Below are positions 1 to 5,637 of a stretch of DNA of 7,851 nt, in pieces (positions within the stretch are counted from its first letter, which is position 1; every line of letters begins with the position of its first letter). The position numbers and the translations under genes are program-made. Origin of the DNA: an uncultured Clostridia bacterium (GTDB lineage: Bacteria; Bacillota; Clostridia; Christensenellales; UBA1242); assembly GCA_947303145.1 (NCBI GenBank), contig CAMYXB010000045.1, positions 1 to 7,851 of the forward strand, in the 5' to 3' direction. The notes beneath the pieces are model-generated. The model was not told where the DNA came from, made no database searches, and saw only the letters and a list, made by a program, of their open reading frames with translations.

Positions 1-307
1 ATGGCGTCATGGCATTGAATTTGTCAATTTTGGACTTAATATGAGACTTCTTCTTCCCCTCATCTACTAGATATATATCCTCGTCATAGTCATATCTTCT
101 AGCATCGAAATAGCCGTCACCACTCTCGCTCTCTTCCTCGAGCACATTGTATCTCATTCTCGACATGATACATTCGACAACAGACATGGCACAAAGAGTG
201 AGCATGGAAAGAGTGAGGAGAATCCGTGAGATAAAACTAAGCGACAACAAAACCATTGCCACAACAAATAAAATAATTGACATGAGGTGTCTTTTCAAAA
301 AATTCAT
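1..307 (-). CDS. Small membrane protein of unknown function, C-terminus cut by window edge
   Basis: An open frame runs on the minus strand from an ATG at 307-305 to the left edge without a stop (102 codons visible). The protein starts MNFLKRHLMSIILF and has two adjacent hydrophobic segments at about residues 8-24 and 27-46. A soluble acidic stretch rich in E/D/Y follows (residues 54-80, including YFDARRYDYDED), then a lysine-rich stretch (KKKSHIKSKIDKFN). The start lies one base after the TAA stop of the upstream membrane protein gene, and only a weak GGTG precedes it, so translation is probably coupled to that gene. I do not recognise the family. Two N-terminal membrane segments with a charged cytosolic tail is all that can be stated. 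The coding call rests on the tight spacing and the coherent protein composition. Confidence 0.72.
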   Translation of the reverse strand, partial: MNFLKRHLMSIILFVVAMVLLSLSFISRILLTLSMLTLCAMSVVECIMSRMRYNVLEEESESGDGYFDARRYDYDEDIYLVDEGKKKSHIKSKIDKFNAMTP

Positions 308-308
308 A

Positions 309-575
309 TTAAAGCACCACAAAGAAAATGACAATCACTACTAGAAATACAAATAGCAATATGCTAAAGATGCGATTCTTGCGACTCAATGAATATGCAA
401 GAGCGCCAAAAGCAGTGCACAGGAGCCCTGAATACAATATAACATCGTGCATCACATTGCCAAAGGAATCACCAAACTTAAAAAGTCTAATCCCCAAAAA
501 TCTAAATAGGGCCATAATGGCAACAAGCCCAATGGCATAAAAACAAATAAGTGAAGATAATCTCTTGAAATTCAT
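309..575 (-). CDS. Small hydrophobic protein with three membrane segments, unknown function
   Basis: This 88-residue protein begins MNFKRLSSLICFY. It has three hydrophobic segments at about residues 6-29, 41-62 and 67-88, the last reaching the C-terminus, which suggests an integral membrane protein with no sizeable soluble domain. The start is set by AGGAGAG at 581-587, five bases before the ATG at 575-573. The frame can be opened further to a TTG at 626, but that TTG is the first base triplet of a -35 box (TTGACT), and the -10 box lies inside the extension, so the longer start is untenable. It is the first gene of a two-gene unit: its TAA is one base from the next start. No family was recognised. 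Confidence 0.75.
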   Translation of the reverse strand: MNFKRLSSLICFYAIGLVAIMALFRFLGIRLFKFGDSFGNVMHDVILYSGLLCTAFGALAYSLSRKNRIFSILLFVFLVVIVIFFVVL

Positions 576-596
576 ATAAACTCTCCTAACTCTTTC

Positions 597-626
597 ATTA
601 TAATAGAAAAGATATGCCATAGTCAA
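597..626 (-). promoter_or_regulatory. Promoter of the two small membrane protein genes
   Basis: Read on the minus strand, TTGACT (626-621) is followed after 18 bases by TATAAT (602-597). Transcription would begin near 590, giving a leader of about 15 bases that contains little more than the AGGAGAG ribosome binding site at 587-581. Confidence 0.7.
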
Positions 627-741
627 TCTAAAGTGTCAAAGTTGTTAAAAAATATTGAAAACAAGCAAAATTGCATGAATTGTATAAAGACATGAAATAA
701 CTATTAAATATTCATAGCACATAATTGGAATGAAAAAAAAT

Positions 742-1683
742 TTATCTCGACTCGTTGAATGACTGTGGGTGGGGGATATTCTTTTTGTCAAGAAAAGATA
801 TGAAATAGTCTGGGGGAGGGGCAAAAAAGGATAAACGTTCACCACTTCTGGGGTGGGCAAATGACAACTTATAGGCATGAAGGAGTTGGCCTGAGAGGCC
901 GAATGTTTCCCCCTTTCTCCCATACAGTCTATCCCCCACTATGGGGTGGCCTATATGCGAGGAGTGGACACGAATTTGATGCGTCCTGCCAGTTCTAAGC
1001 GTCCACTCGACCAAAGAAAAAGCCGAAGTCTGCCCCAAAACTTTATATAAAGAAATAGCCAGTCTACCCTCCTTCTCCCTCACTACGAACACCTTGTCGT
1101 ATCTATCCTGTCCACGAGAGAGATAGTTTTGCACTTCGCCACATTCTTTGTTAAATGAGCCATAACAGACGGATAGATATTGCCTAGAGCAAGTTTTGTC
1201 TTGAATCTGTCTTTGCAAAGCAAGGTGAGAAAAATCATTCTTGGCGACAACAAGTAGCCCTGATGTATCCTTGTCTATCCTATGCACTATGCCAGGGCGA
1301 ATGGTGCCACCAATTCCACTCAAATTTTGAGCATGAAATAAAAGAGCGTTGACCAGAGTGCCACTGACTATCTTGCCTGCTGGGTGAACTATCAATCCTT
1401 GAGGCTTGTTGATAACGATGAGGTCATCGTCCTCATAGACTATGTCAAGGGGGATATTCTCTGGCAATATATTATCCATATTTTCCAATTCATATGACAC
1501 ACTGATGCTATCCCCCTCTCTAACTTTATAGCCGGCTTTGAGAGATGCCCCATTGACTAAAACTTTGCCATCATCTATCAATTTTTTGATAAAACTGCGA
1601 GTGACTTCTCCTAGTCTAGACAAAACAAAATTATCCAGCCTCATATCACATTCATCATCTTCAACAATAAATATATTTTCCAT
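742..1683 (-). CDS. rluD: RluA/RluD-family 23S rRNA pseudouridine synthase (YlyB-type)
   Basis: This enzyme isomerises uridine to pseudouridine in RNA. The RluD/YlyB subfamily acts in the cytoplasm on the large-subunit rRNA. The 313-residue length is normal for the family. An S4-like RNA-binding domain covers about residues 14-62 (RLDNFVLSRLGEVTRSFIKK, DGKVLVNG). The catalytic domain follows with INKPQGLIVHP (91-101), the signature HRIDKDTSGLLVVAK (134-148) carrying the presumed catalytic Asp137, and the GRTHQIRVH motif (232-240). HPIVGDRLYG (246-255) is also typical. The ATG is four bases after the TGA of lspA and has no clear ribosome binding site of its own, so it is probably translated by coupling. 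The lspA-ylyB gene order is the one known from Bacillus and many Firmicutes. The exact uridine targets cannot be read from sequence; RluD is the best subfamily label, but RluC-like substrate use is not excluded. No convincing terminator is seen in 627-741. Confidence 0.93.
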   Translation of the reverse strand: MENIFIVEDDECDMRLDNFVLSRLGEVTRSFIKKLIDDGKVLVNGASLKAGYKVREGDSISVSYELENMDNILPENIPLDIVYEDDDLIVINKPQGLIVHPAGKIVSGTLVNALLFHAQNLSGIGGTIRPGIVHRIDKDTSGLLVVAKNDFSHLALQRQIQDKTCSRQYLSVCYGSFNKECGEVQNYLSRGQDRYDKVFVVREKEGRLAISLYKVLGQTSAFSLVEWTLRTGRTHQIRVHSSHIGHPIVGDRLYGRKGETFGLSGQLLHAYKLSFAHPRSGERLSFFAPPPDYFISFLDKKNIPHPQSFNESR

Positions 1684-1687
1684 AATC

Positions 1688-2161
1688 TCACACTTTTCTA
1701 TTAGACGAACTGCTCTTGTAAATAAATAACATATATATGGCCATTAAGAAAAGCCCCACACAGAGAGCGGTGTCTGCGAAATTGAATGTGGGGAAACTGC
1801 TCCAAAATTCAAAATATAAAAAATCTCTTACCCCGCCTAAAAACAATCTGTCAATAAGATTGCCCACTGCTCCGCCGACTATCAAAGAAAGAGAGACAGA
1901 ATACAGTGGGTGGAAATTCTTCCATTTAATCTCTAATACCACTACGCCTACCAAAAACACGAATGTAAACAACACTAGTAGCCACATACTTCCACCCAAA
2001 ATGCCCCATGCACCACCAGTGTTGAGCCCATGCGCATCACGAATACCTATGATATATGGAATAACACTACCATATGTGCCATAGAGAAAAAATTTCGACA
2101 GCAAATCTATGACGAGGATAGCAATTATTAACGATACTTTAAGGATAATACTTTTTGTCAT
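1688..2161 (-). CDS. lspA: Lipoprotein signal peptidase (signal peptidase II)
   Basis: LspA is an inner-membrane aspartyl protease that cleaves the signal peptide of prolipoproteins just before the lipid-modified cysteine. The 157 residues are typical. Four membrane segments lie at about residues 4-20, 59-77, 85-103 and 127-148. Family motifs are DLLSKF (19-24), GLNTGGAWGIL (45-55, the NxG block), GNLIDRLFLGGVRDF (100-114) and FNFADTALCVG (126-136). Asp104 and Asp130 are the expected catalytic pair. It is first in an lspA-rluD unit. The start is unusual: no ribosome binding site is present, and a strong extended -10 box ends only six bases before the ATG, which predicts a leaderless mRNA. A small lipoprotein at 3999-4454 in this window is a plausible substrate. 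Confidence 0.96.
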   Translation of the reverse strand: MTKSIILKVSLIIAILVIDLLSKFFLYGTYGSVIPYIIGIRDAHGLNTGGAWGILGGSMWLLVLFTFVFLVGVVVLEIKWKNFHPLYSVSLSLIVGGAVGNLIDRLFLGGVRDFLYFEFWSSFPTFNFADTALCVGLFLMAIYMLFIYKSSSSNRKV

Positions 2162-2167
2162 ACGTGT

Positions 2168-2190
2168 ATTATATCAAAGAAAACATTTTT
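2168..2190 (-). promoter_or_regulatory. Extended -10 promoter of lspA-rluD, placing +1 at the start codon
   Basis: On the minus strand TGATATAAT (2176-2168) is a perfect extended -10 element. A weak -35 (TTTTCA) lies 17 bases further upstream, around 2191-2196. The bases between the -10 box and the ATG are only ACACGT, so the expected start of transcription falls on the A of the ATG at 2161. No purine-rich ribosome binding site exists in the 20 bases before the ATG. Confidence 0.65.
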
Positions 2191-2318
2191 TGAAAACAGA
2201 AATATGCATTCATCATATAGAAAAGTTTATTCATAGTATTTGAAAGCAAAGCACATTTTTTATTATATATATAAATAAAAAATAATTATTATTTCCAATT
2301 AAAATTTACGATGGTATA

Positions 2319-2347
2319 TTGACAAAAATATTTTTCCATGGCAATAT
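2319..2347 (+). promoter_or_regulatory. Promoter of the exported protein gene
   Basis: A consensus -35 TTGACA (2319-2324) is followed after 17 bases by a weak -10 (CAATAT, 2342-2347; the overlapping TATATA at 2345-2350 is an alternative). The 60 bases upstream are almost pure A/T and could act as an UP element. The expected start of transcription is near 2354, which lies past the ATG at 2352 and supports a later translation start. Confidence 0.5.
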
Positions 2348-2381
2348 ATATATGAACATTCATTTTGAGAGGATACAAACT

Positions 2382-3032
2382 TTGAGAAAAAGAAAAGTAA
2401 ACAAAGTCATTATTCTATTGTTATCAGCGATAATCATTGTTTCTGCTGGGGTTATTATAGCAAACTCAAACAAAGGGGGCTCTCCTAACTCGCAGATAGT
2501 GATAAATGGCACTGATGTAGACTTTACTGCTAGGGGCTGGTTTCAAAGAGAAGGAGACTCTACTAGAACTAGACTGGTTAATTCTAATAGCAATGATGAC
2601 AAATACACCATCTCAATTTCCGCATCAAACGGCCCTGAAACATCTTCACTTGAAGTAGACAACTCCCCAGATAATAATTGTGTTTCCTTGTTATTCGACA
2701 AGAGATATGTGTTGTTTACATATGAGTTCACAAATACTGCCATAGATATGGAATGTGCAATAGAAATATCTCTTAGCATATCTTCTCCCGAAAATAATAA
2801 TCTCAAGGCCATCAAATACTCCACAGATGCCTCCCTATATACAGAGAACGAATTGAATAATTTTGTCGACACTGTCTCATCTGAAAGAGGATTTAACAAT
2901 GACATAATAATGGCGGATGGCGAAGCAAAATATTATTATATATTGCTCGAAATTGACGACTTGTCTCTACCAATCAGTTTCTTCCCATGCTTTACTTGGA
3001 CATTGAGAGGAATGAGTGTAGGTAGCAAGTAG
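2382..3032 (+). CDS. Membrane-anchored or exported protein of unknown function
   Basis: The protein is about 216 residues from the preferred TTG start at 2382. It begins with a basic stretch (RKRKVNK) and a long hydrophobic segment (VIILLLSAIIIVSAGVII), which is a signal peptide or membrane anchor. No cysteine follows, so it is not a lipoprotein. The rest is rich in N, S, D and T and in alternating beta-type patterns, ending with a YYYILLEIDDL stretch and FTWTLRG. This resembles the extracellular beta-sandwich proteins with SipW-dependent-type leaders (TasA-like, with FTNT followed by a late YYY..I.. and W.L pattern), but the likeness is from memory and weak. Start choice: GAGAGGA at 2367-2373 sits eight bases before TTG 2382. 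An ATG at 2352 (226 residues) has no good ribosome binding site, and a TTG at 2319 is the -35 box. It is monocistronic, with its own promoter and terminator. Confidence 0.75.
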   Translation: MRKRKVNKVIILLLSAIIIVSAGVIIANSNKGGSPNSQIVINGTDVDFTARGWFQREGDSTRTRLVNSNSNDDKYTISISASNGPETSSLEVDNSPDNNCVSLLFDKRYVLFTYEFTNTAIDMECAIEISLSISSPENNNLKAIKYSTDASLYTENELNNFVDTVSSERGFNNDIIMADGEAKYYYILLEIDDLSLPISFFPCFTWTLRGMSVGSK

Positions 3033-3051
3033 ATAAAATTTGTATATTAAG

Positions 3052-3078
3052 TCTGTTATTCTATTAACAGATTTTTTT
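3052..3078 (+). terminator. Rho-independent terminator of the exported protein gene
   Basis: TCTGTTA (3052-3058) and TAACAGA (3065-3071) form a perfect 7-bp stem around a 6-base loop, directly followed by seven Ts. It lies 19 bases after the stop codon. Confidence 0.8.
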
Positions 3079-3137
3079 ATAAAATAATTTTTATTTAATA
3101 CTAAAATGCTTTTTTTACATAAAATAGCATAAATCAT

Positions 3138-3166
3138 TTGCAAAAATATAAAAATTGTTGTAATAT
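3138..3166 (+). promoter_or_regulatory. Possible promoter of the dehydrogenase gene
   Basis: TTGCAA (3138-3143) is followed after 17 bases by TAATAT (3161-3166). Each box matches consensus at four of six positions. The spacing is ideal, and the predicted start near 3173 leaves a 27-base leader with GAGAGGTG at 3188-3195. Confidence 0.45.
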
Positions 3167-3199
3167 TAATCTATCATAAGTAAAAATGAGAGGTGTATT

Positions 3200-3957
3200 A
3201 TGTTCGATTTAACAGGACGTGTGGCAGTGGTGACTGGTGCGTCATCGGGACTAGGACGACAGATGTCCTATGCTCTAGCCAGTCAGGGAGCAGATTTAGT
3301 GCTATTGGCAAGAAGGCTGGATAGGCTGAATGAAATAAAAGAGGAAATAGAAAAAACTGGACGCAAGGTGCTGGCACTAGAATGTGATGTGACAGACACT
3401 GATGCAATAAATAGATGTGCACAAAAGGCTAAGGAATATTTTGGCAAAGTGGACATTCTTATCAACTGTGCTGGAGCCTCTAAGGACAAGGGGTGGTGGA
3501 CATGACAGATGAGGAGTGGAATTTCACGATAGATGTAGATTTGTCCAGTGTTTTCAAGGTGACAAGAGCTTTTGCCAAAATTATGAAAGAAAATGGCTAT
3601 GGAAGAATAATAAACATAGCCTCTATGTATGGACTTGTGGGAAACACCGCCATTCACACAGTGGCATATCACTCATCAAAGGGTGGTGTGGTGAATTTCA
3701 CAAGGGCTGTAAGTGCAGAACTGGCACAAGACGGAATAACCTGCAACTGCATTTGCCCAGGATACTTCGAGACAGAACTCACAAGAGACGTGCTAAAGAC
3801 AGAGTTTTTCCAGAATTTCGCCAAGGAACACGTCCCTATGGGAAGATATGGCAGAGAGGGCGAACTCAATGCTGTGGCGATATTCCTAGCAAGCGATGAA
3901 GCCAGTTATGTGACGGGTGCCATTATCCCAGTGGACGGCGGATATACAGCAGTGTAG
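3200..3957 (+). pseudogene. Short-chain dehydrogenase/reductase, broken by a one-base frameshift
   Basis: Two overlapping frames, 3200-3505 and 3493-3957, together encode one classical SDR enzyme of about 252 residues, an NAD(P)-dependent oxidoreductase of the gluconate 5-dehydrogenase / 3-oxoacyl-ACP reductase type. The first part holds the Rossmann motif TGASSGLG (12-19), ARR (38-40, suggesting NADPH), CDVTD (62-66) and NCAG (89-92). The second holds NIAS with Ser142, and YHSSK with Tyr157 and Lys161 (numbered on the joined protein), then PGYFETEL and the C-terminal VTGAIIPVDGGY. At 3490-3493 a GGGG run takes the first frame to a TGA at 3503. Adding one G, or slipping back one base, gives the expected ...SKDKG-VVDMTDEEW. 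The conserved Asn of the catalytic tetrad appears as Asp114. A good ribosome binding site precedes 3200. It may be a decayed gene, a sequencing error, or a real -1 shift. The substrate is not predictable. Confidence 0.85.
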
Positions 3958-3959
3958 AC

Positions 3960-4000
3960 AAAAAAAGACATATTGGTCATTTCAATATGTCCTTTTTTTT
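3960..4000. terminator. Bidirectional terminator between convergent genes
   Basis: GACATATTG (3967-3975) and CAATATGTC (3983-3991) form a perfect 9-bp stem with a 7-base loop. It is flanked by seven As on the left (3960-3966) and eight Ts on the right (3993-4000), so it can stop transcripts from both directions. The last Ts overlap the stop codon (4001-3999) of the minus-strand lipoprotein gene. Confidence 0.88.
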
Positions 4001-4454
4001 AATCTAAAAAGCCATTTTGGGCAAGATACTGCTCAGTGGCAAAATAATAAGGAAAAGCTTGATTTTGGCTACTAACATGGACAACGTGATGCCTGCTAAC
4101 CATAAAAATAGCATGAACCACTGCAGTAGCACTAGACACATCACGCTCCTCGTCATATACCTTACTACTCATTCTAAACGTAATCATAACAGACTCATCA
4201 TCAAGTTGCTCATATACAAAGTTCACAGTAAATCTGTTCTCTGAATAATTATCATAATGTCTGAATGTTCCTGTGTTATTGCTGAAAAAGACAATATACC
4301 TAGCATTTCCTTCCTTTATATTTTCAGCTGAAGCTCCTTCGTCATAATATCTAACATCTAGTAGTAGACCATTTGGACCAGTCCTTTGACAAGCAAAAAG
4401 AGAAAAAGGAAACACAAGTATCATAACTAACAATATAATCGAATATTTTTTCAT
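3999..4454 (-). CDS. Small lipoprotein of unknown function
   Basis: This 151-residue protein starts with a lipoprotein signal peptide: MKKYS, then a hydrophobic core (IILLVMILVFPFSL), then the lipobox LFAC, with Cys22 as the lipidated residue. The mature part (about 130 residues) looks like a beta-rich domain (RYIVFFSNNTGTFRHY, RFTVNFVYEQLDDESVMITFRM, ATAVVHAIFMVSRHHVVHVSS). No known family was recognised; small NTF2-like or immunity-type folds are possible but unsupported. AGGAG at 4468-4464 lies nine bases before the ATG. The gene starts 26 bases after the stop of the GNAT gene and is probably cotranscribed with it. Its cleavage would need signal peptidase II, which is encoded in the same window. 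Confidence 0.85.
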   Translation of the reverse strand: MKKYSIILLVMILVFPFSLFACQRTGPNGLLLDVRYYDEGASAENIKEGNARYIVFFSNNTGTFRHYDNYSENRFTVNFVYEQLDDESVMITFRMSSKVYDEERDVSSATAVVHAIFMVSRHHVVHVSSQNQAFPYYFATEQYLAQNGFLD

Positions 4455-4480
4455 AATAAATTACTCCTAAATAGAAAATA

Positions 4481-5002
4481 TCACATCATCTCTTGTTCTG
4501 GTCTTTCTTTAGTAGAAAAAAGGTCGCAAGTGACGTAATTGTATGTATAAATTTCGTCATAAAGCCCGTCATCAATAATGGGATTTAATAGATATTCCTT
4601 GCCTCTATCATGGACAGGGGCGCAAATCTCTTCCCTCTCGCAAAAGTCGTCTAGGGTGTCTCCCCTAAAGCCATGTCTAGTGTAAAATCGAGATGTAATC
4701 TCACAGCTATTGTCATAAACACGAGGAATGTAAAATCCACAAATATACTTTACTCCCTCCTTGTGACAAAAAGCCTCTAGAGACATCAGCATATTATGTC
4801 CTACGCCTCTAGATAAATAAGCCTCATCAGTCACCACAATCCTACTAATGTGACAATTAACGCTATTTAGCCAAAAATCGCAATACCCCACTTGCTTGTC
4901 ACCATCAAGTGCAAGGATAAAGAACTTCTCTTGTCTCCTAGAATTGCCCACTAATAGCAAATCTACGCTCCCACCTTTGATAACAAATGACTTTTTATCC
5001 AT
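4481..5002 (-). CDS. GNAT-family N-acetyltransferase
   Basis: The 173-residue protein has the acetyl-CoA binding core of the GNAT superfamily, which transfers an acetyl group to an amine on a small molecule, peptide or protein. Motif A is visible as ISRIVVTDEAYLSRGVGHNML (52-72) with the pyrophosphate loop R65-G-V-G-H69, followed by helix MSLEAFCHKEG. Motif B is FYTRHGF (106-112), where Tyr107 is the usual general-acid position. The C-terminal 60 residues are acidic and do not match a common extension. The substrate cannot be inferred. GGAG at 5012-5009 precedes the ATG. It has its own strong promoter and is followed by the lipoprotein gene, suggesting a two-gene operon whose shared role is unknown. 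Confidence 0.85.
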   Translation of the reverse strand: MDKKSFVIKGGSVDLLLVGNSRRQEKFFILALDGDKQVGYCDFWLNSVNCHISRIVVTDEAYLSRGVGHNMLMSLEAFCHKEGVKYICGFYIPRVYDNSCEITSRFYTRHGFRGDTLDDFCEREEICAPVHDRGKEYLLNPIIDDGLYDEIYTYNYVTCDLFSTKERPEQEMM

Positions 5003-5018
5003 AAACTACTCCATAAAA

Positions 5019-5047
5019 ATTCTAACAGATGTATACTGTTTTGTAAA
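5019..5047 (-). promoter_or_regulatory. Promoter of the GNAT-lipoprotein operon
   Basis: On the minus strand TTTACA (5047-5042) is followed after 17 bases by TAGAAT (5024-5019), preceded by TGT, giving an extended -10. Transcription would begin near 5012, leaving only about ten bases before the ATG at 5002, with GGAG at the very 5' end of the mRNA. Confidence 0.72.
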
Positions 5048-5061
5048 GAGTAAAAAAATCC

Positions 5062-5090
5062 TTGCCAGAAATGAGAAAATGTATTAGAAT
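5062..5090 (+). promoter_or_regulatory. Promoter of tRNA-Ser
   Basis: TTGCCA (5062-5067) and TAGAAT (5085-5090) are separated by 17 bases. The predicted start, near 5097, is a few bases before the mature 5' end of the tRNA at 5101. It is divergent from the GNAT promoter, with the two -35 boxes only 14 bases apart. Confidence 0.7.
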
Positions 5091-5100
5091 GTTCTAGCAT

Positions 5101-5186
5101 GGAGAGGTATCGAAGTGGTCATAACGGGGCTGACTCGAAATCAGTTAGGGGGAAACCCCACGTGGGTTCGAATCCCACCCTCTCTG
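5101..5186 (+). tRNA. tRNA-Ser, anticodon CGA
   Basis: A complete class II tRNA of 86 bases. The acceptor stem GGAGAGG (5101-5107) pairs with CCTCTCT (5179-5185; the outermost pair is G-U), with discriminator G at 5186, as in serine tRNAs. The anticodon stem is 5129-5133 with 5141-5145, and the loop CTCGAAA holds anticodon CGA at 5136-5138, which reads UCG. A long variable arm (GGGG-GAAA-CCCC) follows, then the T arm GTGGG-TTCGAAT-CCCAC (5162-5178). The CCA end is not encoded: CAA follows the discriminator, so CCA must be added by nucleotidyltransferase. Confidence 0.97.
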
Positions 5187-5195
5187 CAATCAAAG

Positions 5196-5256
5196 TTGCA
5201 TTTGAATACCGAGGAAGTTCATATACTTACTAATGGTGTGTCAGATGCGATTTTTT
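5196..5256 (+). terminator. Long imperfect hairpin with U6 tail after tRNA-Ser
   Basis: TTGCATTTGA (5196-5205) pairs with TCAGATGCGA (5241-5250) over ten positions (two G-U). The helix continues after one bulged G (5240) with ATACC (5206-5210) against GGTGT (5235-5239). A small inner hairpin AAGT/ACTT (5215-5218 with 5225-5228) closes the top. Six Ts follow at 5251-5256. It probably ends the tRNA transcript, but it is longer than a normal terminator and could instead be the body of a small RNA. Confidence 0.55.
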
Positions 5257-5272
5257 ATAAAACAAACAAAAC

Positions 5273-5578
5273 TCAGTCGTCTTGTTTGCCACCAAGGTAG
5301 ACATTTCCTTGTAGCATTTTTGAACAAGTGAGAAGGCATATTGAGATAAAAATAATTATGAACCCCATGGGAATGTATACACAAAACATGGGCATACTGG
5401 GTCTGAGGTGCTCTGTAGCCAAACTCCAACCTCTAGCCCACTCTTCATATATCTGTATGTAATTTACGAATGTGCTAATTTGGACATAAATGCCAAAAAC
5501 TAGCATACAAATACCTGCTATCAAAGTTATATATCCAAAAACACTAAAAATTTTGCTAAGTGCAATATTATTCTTCAC
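5273..5578 (-). CDS. Small membrane protein of unknown function
   Basis: From the preferred GTG at 5578 the protein has 101 residues. It has two strong membrane segments, at about residues 9-33 (KIFSVFGYITLIAGICMLVF) and 62-85 (FCVYIPMGFIIIFISICLLT), joined by a polar loop with an aromatic-rich IQIYEEWARGW stretch. The tail is short and polar. No family was recognised. The frame extends to a TTG at 5629, but that TTG is the -35 box of a perfect promoter whose -10 box also lies in the extension, so it cannot be the start. The GTG has only a modest AGAG nine bases upstream. The gene follows metK by 59 bases but has its own promoter, so it can be expressed independently. Confidence 0.65.
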   Translation of the reverse strand: MKNNIALSKIFSVFGYITLIAGICMLVFGIYVQISTFVNYIQIYEEWARGWSLATEHLRPSMPMFCVYIPMGFIIIFISICLLTCSKMLQGNVYLGGKQDD

Positions 5579-5600
5579 AATTCTTATCTCTACAAAAAAA

Positions 5601-5629
5601 ATTATAATAAATGTAGAGAGTTTTGTCAA
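5601..5629 (-). promoter_or_regulatory. Consensus promoter of the small membrane protein gene
   Basis: On the minus strand TTGACA (5629-5624) and TATAAT (5606-5601) are separated by exactly 17 bases: a perfect sigma-A consensus in both boxes. Transcription would start near 5594, leaving a leader of about 16 bases before the GTG at 5578. It begins eight bases after the metK stop codon. Confidence 0.85.
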
Positions 5630-5637
5630 ACGGACGG

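Noticed and set aside
147..540. Plus-strand frames at 147-344 and 328-540
   Set aside because: They lie antisense to two coherent membrane proteins on the minus strand, with no ribosome binding site or promoter on the plus strand.
627..741. Terminator after the rluD-type gene
   Set aside because: Only short stems of four to five A/T-rich pairs were found and none sits directly before a U-run, so no terminator is claimed.
1737..2084. 115-codon plus-strand frame across lspA
   Set aside because: It is an antisense shadow of a clearly conserved lspA, with no ribosome binding site and low-complexity lysine- and proline-rich sequence.
3105..3131. ATGCT/AGCAT inverted pair upstream of the dehydrogenase gene
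   Set aside because: Only five pairs around a 17-base AT-rich loop, which is within chance expectation in such sequence.
3516..3899. 127-codon plus-strand frame within the dehydrogenase
   Set aside because: It is the third frame of the SDR coding sequence. The SDR motifs are all in the other two frames, and this one shows no recognisable domain.
5115..5300. 61-codon frame overlapping tRNA-Ser
   Set aside because: It translates the tRNA and its downstream hairpin, so it is not a real gene.
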